The position numbers and the translations under genes were made by a program. From Methanomassiliicoccales archaeon PtaB.Bin134 (GTDB lineage Archaea > Thermoplasmatota > Thermoplasmata > Methanomassiliicoccales > UBA472), in NCBI GenBank assembly GCA_002067045.1, contig MVPZ01000211.1, positions 1-8,026 on the forward strand: a stretch of 8,026 bases of DNA, given 5' to 3'. How positions within the stretch are numbered: the stretch's first letter is position 1; the number at the start of each line of letters is the position of its first letter. The notes beneath the pieces were generated by a model, which was not told where the DNA came from, did not search any database, and saw nothing but the letters and a program-made list of their open reading frames with translations. This document shows positions 1-5,757 of this stretch, in pieces.

Positions 1-1
1 G

Positions 2-712
2 ATGGTGGAGGACGTCGACCTGGAGATGCTGAGGGAGATCGCCGAGACCGCCGGTCCGATGGAGCCGCGCCGGGAGCCCCTCTTCCCCCGCGGGGACGCC
101 AGGGCCAAGGTGGCCGTGCCCATGGACCGTTCGTTCTGCTTCTACTACCGGGAGAACCTGGAGGCCCTGGAGATGGCCGGGGCCGAGCTGCGTTACTTCC
201 GCCCTACGGAGGGCCAGGGCCTTCCCGACGCCGACCTGTACTATCTGGGCGGGGGGTATCCGGAGGCGCATATGGAGGAGATATCGGCCAACAGGGACTT
301 CCTGCAGGGGCTGGAGAACGCCGCGGACGACCGGGCCATCTACGCGGAGTGCGGGGGGCTAATGACCCTGTGCTCGGCCATAGAGGCCGGCGGACGGGCG
401 GATATGGCTGGGGTGTTCCCCTGCGAGGCGCATCTTACCCCCGAGCGCCAGGGGCTCTCCTACGTCAGGGCGGCAGGCACCATGCACAACCCCTTCTTCC
501 CCGGGATCGAGGTGAGGGGACATGAGTTCCACTACTCCCGCCTGGTCCCACTCCCAGCCGGCCCCTTCGGTTTCGACGTGAGCAGGGGCACGGGCATAGA
601 CGGCCGCCACGACGGCATGGTGCGCGGGAAGGTTCTGGGAAGCTACCTGCACATGCACGCCCTCTCCCGCCTGGACTGGGGGATAAGGCTTCTGGACGCG
701 GCCCTGAGCTGA
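2..712 (+). CDS. cbiA: Cobyrinate / Ni-sirohydrochlorin a,c-diamide synthase, C-terminal part (5' truncated by window)
   Basis: This is the glutamine amidotransferase half of a CbiA/CobB/CfbB-family enzyme, which uses ATP and glutamine to amidate the a and c side-chain carboxylates of a corrinoid (cobalamin route) or of Ni-sirohydrochlorin (coenzyme F430 route). Numbering from the first visible Met, the class I-like GATase domain runs from about residue 36 to the end: RSFCFYY near 43-49, YLGGGYPE at 81-88, the nucleophile Cys117 in AECGGL, GHEFHYS at 173-179 and the partner His217 in GSYLHMH. The N-terminal ATP-binding domain is absent because the frame runs off the left edge; the Met at base 2 is therefore not taken as the true start. 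Full family members have roughly 450 residues. Ends in TGA. CbiA and CfbB cannot be told apart from this half; a methanogen would favour either. Family call is firm, substrate is not. Confidence 0.93.
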   Translation: MVEDVDLEMLREIAETAGPMEPRREPLFPRGDARAKVAVPMDRSFCFYYRENLEALEMAGAELRYFRPTEGQGLPDADLYYLGGGYPEAHMEEISANRDFLQGLENAADDRAIYAECGGLMTLCSAIEAGGRADMAGVFPCEAHLTPERQGLSYVRAAGTMHNPFFPGIEVRGHEFHYSRLVPLPAGPFGFDVSRGTGIDGRHDGMVRGKVLGSYLHMHALSRLDWGIRLLDAALS

Positions 713-714
713 AG

Positions 715-741
715 AAATATTTTCTATGCGCAGGGCCATAG
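715..741 (+). promoter_or_regulatory. TATA-like promoter of the VOC gene
   Basis: AAATATTTT at 715-723 follows the purine-rich GAAGA, as an archaeal BRE/TATA pair would. Start of transcription about 25 bases on would fall at about 743-748, so the ATG at 749 may be nearly leaderless. The stretch TTTTCTAT (720-727) and CCATAG (736-741) recur before the gene at 5758. Inferred from sequence only. Confidence 0.45.
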
Positions 742-748
742 GCCGTGC

Positions 749-1174
749 ATGCCCATCGGAGACCCCATGGGGGCGGAGGCCCCCCTGCAAGAGAAGGGAA
801 GGCTCACCCGGGTTTGGATGGCCACGGTGCCGGTGAGGGACCTGAACGCGGCCCTGCAGTTCTACACCGAGAGGCTCGGGCTGGAGGTCCGGAGGAGGGA
901 TGACCGCTGGGCGGACCTGGGGCCCTCGGAGCCCATGGGGAAGGTCGCGCTGTACGTGCCGTTGGCCGATGAACCGAGACAGCCCGGGGGACCCACGGGA
1001 GTGGTGTTCTCCTGCGACAGCATGTACGATGTCCACCGGGTGCTGGTGGACGAGGGTGTGATCTTCAAGCTAAAGCCGGAGCGGCAGCCCTGGGGCGGCC
1101 TCCTGGCCATCTTCCTGGACCAGGACGGCAACGAGCTGATGGTCCTGGAACACCCTGAACGGTACAAACGATGA
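749..1174 (+). CDS. VOC (glyoxalase/bleomycin-resistance/dioxygenase fold) family protein
   Basis: A 141-residue single vicinal-oxygen-chelate protein made of the usual two beta-alpha-beta-beta-beta modules. Module one opens at residue 21 with VWMATVPVRDLNAALQFYTE and LGLEV; module two holds GVVFSCDSMYDVHRVLVDEG (84-103) and ends in LDQDGNELMVLEHP (123-136), the standard VOC C-terminal signature with Glu134 as a likely metal ligand. The first-strand His of metal-dependent glyoxalase I and methylmalonyl-CoA epimerase is replaced (VWMAT), so the metal site may be incomplete and the substrate cannot be named. Start: ATG 749 fits a leaderless transcript from the TATA box just upstream; ATG 767 (GGAGA before it) and ATG 818 (directly at the fold) are alternatives. 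It stands alone between the diamide synthase and sufC. Family sure, function unknown. Confidence 0.85.
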   Translation: MPIGDPMGAEAPLQEKGRLTRVWMATVPVRDLNAALQFYTERLGLEVRRRDDRWADLGPSEPMGKVALYVPLADEPRQPGGPTGVVFSCDSMYDVHRVLVDEGVIFKLKPERQPWGGLLAIFLDQDGNELMVLEHPERYKR

Positions 1175-1224
1175 CTCGATATCATTATTAACGTCGGCTA
1201 ACAATCGAGGGGGGAGAGGAGCCA
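1175..1224 (+). promoter_or_regulatory. sufCB promoter region: TATA-like box, flanking inverted repeat and Shine-Dalgarno tract
   Basis: CATTATTAA at 1183-1191 is the best TATA candidate, placing a start site near 1210-1215, which leaves a very short leader. A perfect 6-bp inverted repeat, CTCGAT (1175-1180) and ATCGAG (1204-1209), flanks the box and could be an operator. The purine run GGGGGGAGAGGAG at 1209-1221 is the ribosome-binding site of sufC. Promoter and operator assignments are inference. Confidence 0.45.
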
Positions 1225-1992
1225 ATGCTGGAGATCGAGAACCTTACCGTGGAGGTGGGCGGCCGGGAGATACTGCACGACCTGTCGCTCAACGTCATGA
1301 CCGGATACACCACCGTGCTCTTCGGGCCCAACGGCTCGGGGAAGTCCACCCTGCTCATGACCATAATGGGCTTTTCCGGGTACAAGGTGAAGAGCGGGAG
1401 GATCATCCTCAATGGGGAGGACATCACCCACCTACCGGTGAACGAGAGGGCCAAGAGGGGCATCGGCATGATGATGCAGAGGCCGCCGAACCTCACCGGG
1501 GTGCGGCTGAAGGACCTGGTGAGGGTCACCAGCAAGGGCAACGTGGACACCGAGAAGGTGGCTGAGGACCTGGACATGACCCGCTTCCTGGAGCGGGATG
1601 TGAACGTGGGCTTCTCCGGAGGGGAGATCAAGCGCTCGGAGATACTGCAGCTGACGGCCCAGAACCCCTGCATGATCCTGCTGGACGAGCCGGAGAGCGG
1701 GGTGGACATGGTCTCCATCGAGAAGCTGGGCTCCAAGGTGCACGACCTGCTGCAGGGGCCCTCGCACTGCGCCGGGTGGCGGGAGAAGAGCGGTAAGGCG
1801 GCCCTCATCATCACCCACACCGGGCAGATACTGGATTACGTGGAGGCCGATCGAGGCTACGTGATGTGCAACGGCACGGTGGCCTGCTCCGGGAACCCCC
1901 GCGAGCTGCTGCAGGAGATACGCAAGATGGGCTACAACGAGTGCATCCGCTGCAAGATCAACCGCGCGAACATCATCAAGGAGAACATCTGA
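1225..1992 (+). CDS. sufC: SufC/SmsC-type Fe-S cluster assembly ATPase
   Basis: This 255-residue cytosolic ABC-family ATPase drives the SufB scaffold during Fe-S cluster assembly; it is not a membrane transporter and no membrane segment is seen. ABC motifs are complete: Walker A GPNGSGKST at 34-42, Q-loop Gln85, signature GFSGGEIKRSEILQL at 129-143 (the SufC form of the ABC signature), Walker B MILLDEPESGVD at 150-161 and H-loop His198 in IITHTG. The start ATG follows a strong Shine-Dalgarno tract. The stop is 9 bases from sufB and its last bases begin the sufB ribosome-binding site, so the two are co-transcribed. Two details: a loop with PSHCAGW (179-185) before the H-loop strand, and a C-terminal tail with a CxxC pair (Cys240, Cys243) ending in a basic stretch. 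In the minimal archaeal systems called SMS these two proteins form the whole scaffold; that placement is by gene content. Confidence 0.95.
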   Translation: MLEIENLTVEVGGREILHDLSLNVMTGYTTVLFGPNGSGKSTLLMTIMGFSGYKVKSGRIILNGEDITHLPVNERAKRGIGMMMQRPPNLTGVRLKDLVRVTSKGNVDTEKVAEDLDMTRFLERDVNVGFSGGEIKRSEILQLTAQNPCMILLDEPESGVDMVSIEKLGSKVHDLLQGPSHCAGWREKSGKAALIITHTGQILDYVEADRGYVMCNGTVACSGNPRELLQEIRKMGYNECIRCKINRANIIKENI

Positions 1993-2001
1993 GGGTTTCC
2001 C

Positions 2002-3219
2002 ATGGTCAGCAACGATGAGAAGAGGGCCAAGGAAGCCCTGAAGAAGCAGGCCAAGTTCGGAGAGGACATCGACCTGGAGGAGTACGATGAGGGCAGCCGG
2101 GACCTCTCGGAGCTGGAGTCCCTGGAGGACCTGCCGGGCGAGACCAAGAGCACCATGCTGGATTCTGGCATTGTGCCATCAGAGAAGGGCAAGTCCGGCA
2201 ACTTCCTGCTGATGGACAACACCGTGGTGCACTCCGCGGTCATGGGCAGCGGTGTCGAGGTGATGCCCCTCAGCCAGGCGCTGAAGGTGCACGACTGGCT
2301 CAGGGATTACATGTGGAAGGGCGTGCAGCCCGATTCCGACAAGTACACCGCGGAGACCTACCTGCAGAAGGCCGACGGGTACTTCATACGGGCGCTCCCT
2401 GGCGCCAAGGTCAGGATGCCGGTGCAGACCTGCCTCCTGCTCAAGAACCGCAACACCAAGCAGTACGTGCACAACGTGCTGATAGCCGAGGAGGGCTCGG
2501 AGTTCGAGGTCGTAACCGGCTGCGCCACCTCCAAGGGGGTGGAGAAGGGCCTGCACCTGGGGATTTCGGAGTTCTTCCTGAAGAAGGATTCCAAGCTGAC
2601 CTTCACCATGGTCCACAACTGGTCGGAGTTCGTTGGCGTGCGGCCGCGCAGCAGCATCGTCATGGAGGAGGGTTCCACGTACATCAACAACTACGTGGCG
2701 CTCAAGCCGGTCAAGACCATCCAGACCTATCCCACGGCGTACCTGAACGGTCCCAACGCGGTCTGCCGCTTCAATTCCGTGGCCGTGGCCCACCCGGGGA
2801 GCATGATGGACATGGGCTCCCGCGCGGTGCTGAACGCCCCGGGATGCAAGGCCGAGCTGATCTCCCGCACCATCACCACCGGCGGAACGGTCATCGCCCG
2901 CGGCCAGCTGGTCGGGAACTCCCCGGGCATCAAGGCCCACCTGGAGTGCAAGGGGCTCATCCTCAGCGAGAAGGGGGTGCAGATAGCCATCCCCGAGCTG
3001 GAGGCGCACATCCCGGACGTGGAGATGACCCATGAGGCCGCCGTGGGCAAGATCGCCCAGGACCAGGTGGAGTACCTGATGTCCCGCGGCCTCTCCGAGG
3101 ACGAAGCCGTGGGCATGATCGTCCGCGGCTTCCTGGACGTGGGCATACGCGGCATACCGGACCATCTGAAGGCCGAGATAGACAAGATCCTGCAGGAGAC
3201 CGACGTCCGCGGCTCCTGA
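2002..3219 (+). CDS. sufB: SufB/SmsB-type Fe-S cluster scaffold protein (SufBD family)
   Basis: A 405-residue SufB/SufD-family protein, the scaffold on which Fe-S clusters are built with SufC. Residues 1-65 are charged and probably helical; the beta-helix core spans about 66-345, and the helical SufC-binding end contains MTHEAAVGKIAQDQ (342-355), SRGLSEDEA (near 362-370) and IVRGFL. Cysteines are at 144, 174, 255, 282 and 316. Cys316 in HLECKGLILSEKG sits where bacterial SufB has its essential core cysteine (TQCDSMLIG in E. coli), and His344 matches the conserved His of SufB/SufD; both alignments are mine by eye. It is shorter than bacterial SufB (about 480-500 residues), and no SufD, SufE, SufS or SufU is nearby, so it probably works as a homodimer with two SufC. 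GAGG at 1991-1994, overlapping the sufC stop codon, is its ribosome-binding site. Confidence 0.94.
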   Translation: MVSNDEKRAKEALKKQAKFGEDIDLEEYDEGSRDLSELESLEDLPGETKSTMLDSGIVPSEKGKSGNFLLMDNTVVHSAVMGSGVEVMPLSQALKVHDWLRDYMWKGVQPDSDKYTAETYLQKADGYFIRALPGAKVRMPVQTCLLLKNRNTKQYVHNVLIAEEGSEFEVVTGCATSKGVEKGLHLGISEFFLKKDSKLTFTMVHNWSEFVGVRPRSSIVMEEGSTYINNYVALKPVKTIQTYPTAYLNGPNAVCRFNSVAVAHPGSMMDMGSRAVLNAPGCKAELISRTITTGGTVIARGQLVGNSPGIKAHLECKGLILSEKGVQIAIPELEAHIPDVEMTHEAAVGKIAQDQVEYLMSRGLSEDEAVGMIVRGFLDVGIRGIPDHLKAEIDKILQETDVRGS

Positions 3220-3235
3220 GGAAACCATTTCCCTT

Positions 3236-3250
3236 CCGATATTTCATCGG
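3236..3250. promoter_or_regulatory. Palindrome over the promoter of the winged-helix gene
   Basis: CCGAT (3236-3240), five bases, ATCGG (3246-3250): a perfect inverted repeat whose centre, GATATTTC, is also TATA-like. It lies about 40-50 bases before the ATG at 3289. As DNA it could be an operator for the downstream regulator; as RNA the 5-bp stem after the sufB stop could act in 3'-end formation. The CGATAT core also occurs in the sufC promoter at 1177-1182. Confidence 0.4.
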
Positions 3251-3288
3251 TATTATCAGAACGGATACTGTCTGGCAAAAGTATTAAC

Positions 3289-3798
3289 ATGGTTCATGGC
3301 CATGCGCACCGGGGGAAGAATAGATTGTCTGGACAGGACCTACAGGTCGAGAGGGCGGTGCACGAGGCCCTGATGAAGATGAGGTCGCAGGACCGATTAG
3401 ATGTCGCCAGGTTCATGATAGATCCCGTGGTCCTCTACATACTGGCGGCCACATCCCGCAGATGCCTGACCGTCTCCGAGATGTCGCCCATCGTCAACAT
3501 GCCTCCGGCGACCTGCTACAAGATGATCTACCAGATGGAGAGGCTCGGCCTGGTGGCCTACTGCGGCCCGGGCCGGAACGGCGGCCGCGGCAAGGCCTCC
3601 ACCTACACCTCGGTGCTCAGGGAGATGCGATTGGATGTGAGGGGCAACACCATACACCTCACCGTGGCCTGGAAGAACGGCACCTGCGACGAGTTCCACC
3701 GGGAGATGATGAATGTCGAGACTGAGGCGGACGGTGCGGTGGGCACCGATGACGTCCATGTCACCGTCGCGCGGGACGGGGCCGCCTCCTCGGACTAG
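3289..3798 (+). CDS. Winged helix-turn-helix transcriptional regulator (ArsR-like), cysteine-containing
   Basis: A 169-residue protein with a DNA-binding winged-helix core at about residues 42-110: MIDPVVLYILAATS (helix 1), LTVSEMSPIVNMPPATCYKMIYQMERLGLV (helix 2, recognition helix and strand), then a glycine/arginine-rich wing GPGRNGGRGKASTYT. A beta-like segment LDVRGNTIHLTVAW (115-128) and an acidic, probably disordered tail follow. Cysteines at 59, 76, 92 and 133 and His at 3, 5 and 7 could bind metal or a cluster; not shown by sequence alone. It follows sufCB in the same direction with a 69-base gap carrying a palindrome, which makes a role in suf control conceivable. Start is uncertain: ATG 3289 has no Shine-Dalgarno, whereas TTG 3325 follows GGGGGAAG (3310-3317) at good spacing and would drop the His-rich end. 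It ends in TAG, with TGA two codons later. Family sure, target unknown. Confidence 0.8.
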   Translation: MVHGHAHRGKNRLSGQDLQVERAVHEALMKMRSQDRLDVARFMIDPVVLYILAATSRRCLTVSEMSPIVNMPPATCYKMIYQMERLGLVAYCGPGRNGGRGKASTYTSVLREMRLDVRGNTIHLTVAWKNGTCDEFHREMMNVETEADGAVGTDDVHVTVARDGAASSD

Positions 3799-3822
3799 GA
3801 AGCTTGATTAATCGCCACCTCG

Positions 3823-4632
3823 ATGACCTGGACCATGCGTGTGGTGAAGCGGTCCGGGGAGACCGAGGAGTTCGACCCCGCCAAGGCCATCAACGCCATC
3901 CTGCGTGCTGGGCTTTCCCAGGAGGACGCCGAGCGGTTGATGGAGGAGGTGCGGCCCCGGCTCTATGACGGAATGAGCACCGAGGAGCTGTACCGCATCA
4001 TCAGGAGCAGGCTTCCCTCCTGCAACGCCAGCAGATACTCCCTCAAGAAGGCCATACTGCTCATGGGCCCCGACGGCCATTCCTTCGAGACCCTGGTGGG
4101 CAGGGTGTTCCAAGAGCTGGGATACCATGTGGAGGTCCGACAGCTGCTCAAGGGACACTGCGTCACCCACGAGGTGGACCTGGTCATCAGCAAGGGCAGT
4201 AGCAAGGGCATGGTGGAGTGCAAGTACCACAACGCACCGAACTACAAGAGCAGCATCCAGGAGGCCCTTTACACCTACAGCAGGTTCCTGGACCTCAAGG
4301 ACTCCCATGGCTTCGACGCGCCCTGGCTGGTGACCAACACCAAGTTCTCCGGGGACGTGGTGCAGTACGCCAGGTGCGTGGGCATGAGGACCGTATGCTG
4401 GAAGTGCACGGAGGAGAAGGGGCTGGAGAGGCTGGTGGAGAAGGCCAATGTGTACCCGGTGACCGTGCTGAGCCTGAGGAAGAACGAGTGGCGCAACCTG
4501 CTGGACCACGACCTGGTGCTCTGCCGGGACCTGATCGAGCGAAAGGAGGAGGTGCGCAGGCTGTTCCCCAGGGAGACCGCCGACCGCGTGATCGCAAAGG
4601 CCGCGGAGTTCCTCGAGTGTGTGAAGAGATGA
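3823..4632 (+). CDS. ATP-cone domain fused to Mrr-like PD-(D/E)XK restriction endonuclease
   Basis: A 269-residue fusion. Residues 5-85 are an ATP-cone, the nucleotide-sensing module known from ribonucleotide reductases and NrdR: RVVKRSGETEEFDPAKAINAI at the front and YRIIRSRLPSCNASRYSLKKAILLMGP at the end. Residues 86-200 are a PD-(D/E)XK nuclease of the Mrr_cat type: Glu89 in SFETLVGRVFQELGY, Asp119 in HEVDLVIS and the Glu132-x-Lys134 pair in VECKYHN, followed by the Mrr-like WLVTNTKFSGDVVQYARC. All catalytic residues are present, so it should cut or bind DNA. After it come CWKC (192-195), YPVTVLSL and a helical tail. No methyltransferase or specificity subunit is nearby. Start: ATG 3823 or ATG 3835; neither has a clear Shine-Dalgarno, and an AT-rich GATTAAT at 3807-3813 could serve either as TATA box. 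It overlaps wecB by four bases. This architecture is known in archaea, but I know of no settled role. Confidence 0.88.
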   Translation: MTWTMRVVKRSGETEEFDPAKAINAILRAGLSQEDAERLMEEVRPRLYDGMSTEELYRIIRSRLPSCNASRYSLKKAILLMGPDGHSFETLVGRVFQELGYHVEVRQLLKGHCVTHEVDLVISKGSSKGMVECKYHNAPNYKSSIQEALYTYSRFLDLKDSHGFDAPWLVTNTKFSGDVVQYARCVGMRTVCWKCTEEKGLERLVEKANVYPVTVLSLRKNEWRNLLDHDLVLCRDLIERKEEVRRLFPRETADRVIAKAAEFLECVKR

Positions 4633-5717
4633 GGTTCAGCGTGGTACTGGGCACCCGGCCCGAGATAGTGAAGATGTCCCCGGTGGTGCGCGAGCTTCAG
4701 CGCACCCGCCAGGACTTCGACCTGGTGCACACCGGGCAGCACTACTCCTTCGATATGGACAAGGTGTTCTTCCGGGACCTGGAGCTTCCGGAGCCTACCG
4801 TCAACCTGGAGGTGGGATCGGGCACCCACGGGGCGCAGACCGGAAGGATGCTGGCCGGCCTGGAGGCCTTCTTCCAGAGCAGCCGCCCGGACATGGTCCT
4901 GGTGCAGGGGGACACCAACACGGTCCTGGCCGGGGCCCTGGCCGCGGTCAAGCTGGGGATCCCGGTGGGGCATGTGGAGGCCGGCCTGCGCTCCTTCGAC
5001 CGCAGCATGCCGGAGGAGACCAACCGGGTGCTGGCGGACCACGCCTCGGACCTGCTGTTCGCCCCCACGGAGACATCAGCGCGGAACCTGAGGGCCGAGG
5101 GGATACCGGAGGAGAGGATATTCGTCACCGGCAACACCATCGTGGACGCGGTGCGGGAGAACCTCCAGCTGGCCCGGGACAAAGGGGACGCTCTGGCAAA
5201 GCTGGGGGTGAGCAAGGGGAGGTACATCCTGGCCACCCTGCACCGGCAGGAGAACGTGGACTCCCGGGAGCGCATGGGAGGCATCCTGGAGGGCCTGGTG
5301 AGGGTGTCCGCCGGCACGGGAATGCCGGTCATTTGGCCTGTTCACCCCCGCACCGGCAAGAACCTGGAGCGGTTCGGGCTCTCCGTTCCCAAGGGGGTGA
5401 GGACGGTGGCCCCACTGGGCTTCCTGGAGTTCCTGCAGGCCGAGGGCAGCGCCGCCCTCGCCCTTACCGACTCGGGAGGGGTGCAGGAGGAGTGCTGCAT
5501 CCTGGGCGTCCCCTGCGTGACGCTCCGGGACAACACCGAGCGCCCGGAGACGGTGGAGGTGGGGGCCAATGTGGTCGCCGGCACCTCCCCCTCCAGGGTG
5601 CTGGCCCTGGCCCTGGAGATGCTGGACCGCAAGGGTGGATGGGAATGCCCGCTGGGAGCCCCCGGCTCCGCGGAACGCATAGTCTCCATTTGCCTGAGGC
5701 GAAGCAAACAGGGGTAA
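4629..5717 (+). CDS. wecB: UDP-N-acetylglucosamine 2-epimerase (non-hydrolysing)
   Basis: This 362-residue cytosolic enzyme interconverts UDP-GlcNAc and UDP-ManNAc, the first step toward ManNAc or ManNAc-uronic acid in surface glycans. It has the GT-B fold typical of the family at the usual length. Seen motifs: GTRPEIVKMSPVV (8-20), TGQHYS (35-40), QGDTNTV with Asp95 (93-99), HVEAGLRS with Glu117 (115-122), PEETNR with Glu130 (128-133), LHRQEN with His205 (204-209), and DSGGVQEE (281-288), the nucleotide-sugar pocket. Start chosen at ATG 4629 because the catalytic domain begins MRFSVVLGTRPE there; the frame stays open far upstream only because it shadows the nuclease gene. ATGA overlap with the nuclease implies translational coupling. 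No WecC-type dehydrogenase or glycosyltransferase is in the window. Ends in TAA. Confidence 0.95.
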   Translation: MRFSVVLGTRPEIVKMSPVVRELQRTRQDFDLVHTGQHYSFDMDKVFFRDLELPEPTVNLEVGSGTHGAQTGRMLAGLEAFFQSSRPDMVLVQGDTNTVLAGALAAVKLGIPVGHVEAGLRSFDRSMPEETNRVLADHASDLLFAPTETSARNLRAEGIPEERIFVTGNTIVDAVRENLQLARDKGDALAKLGVSKGRYILATLHRQENVDSRERMGGILEGLVRVSAGTGMPVIWPVHPRTGKNLERFGLSVPKGVRTVAPLGFLEFLQAEGSAALALTDSGGVQEECCILGVPCVTLRDNTERPETVEVGANVVAGTSPSRVLALALEMLDRKGGWECPLGAPGSAERIVSICLRRSKQG

Positions 5718-5719
5718 CC

Positions 5720-5738
5720 TTTTCTATACCCCCATAGA
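5720..5738 (+). promoter_or_regulatory. TATA-like promoter element before the HTH_10 gene
   Basis: TTTTCTATA at 5720-5728, right after the wecB stop, is the best TATA candidate; the start site would be near 5750, leaving a leader of about 8 bases with only a weak ribosome-binding site (GGCGAG). TCTAT (5723-5727) and ATAGA (5734-5738) form a small inverted repeat. TTTTCTAT followed by CCATAG is shared with the promoter at 715-741. Confidence 0.4.
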
Positions 5739-5757
5739 TTGGCGGTGCGAGGCGAGC

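Noticed and set aside
2179..3228. 349-codon open frame on the minus strand opposite sufB
   Set aside because: It is a shadow of sufB created by GC-rich third codon positions; the product is His/Val/Gly-rich low-complexity sequence with no family motif.
4218..4628. Upstream extension of the wecB frame by 137 codons
   Set aside because: It lies wholly within the nuclease gene, reads as a GC-shadow, and the family start MRFSVVLGTRPE is at 4629.
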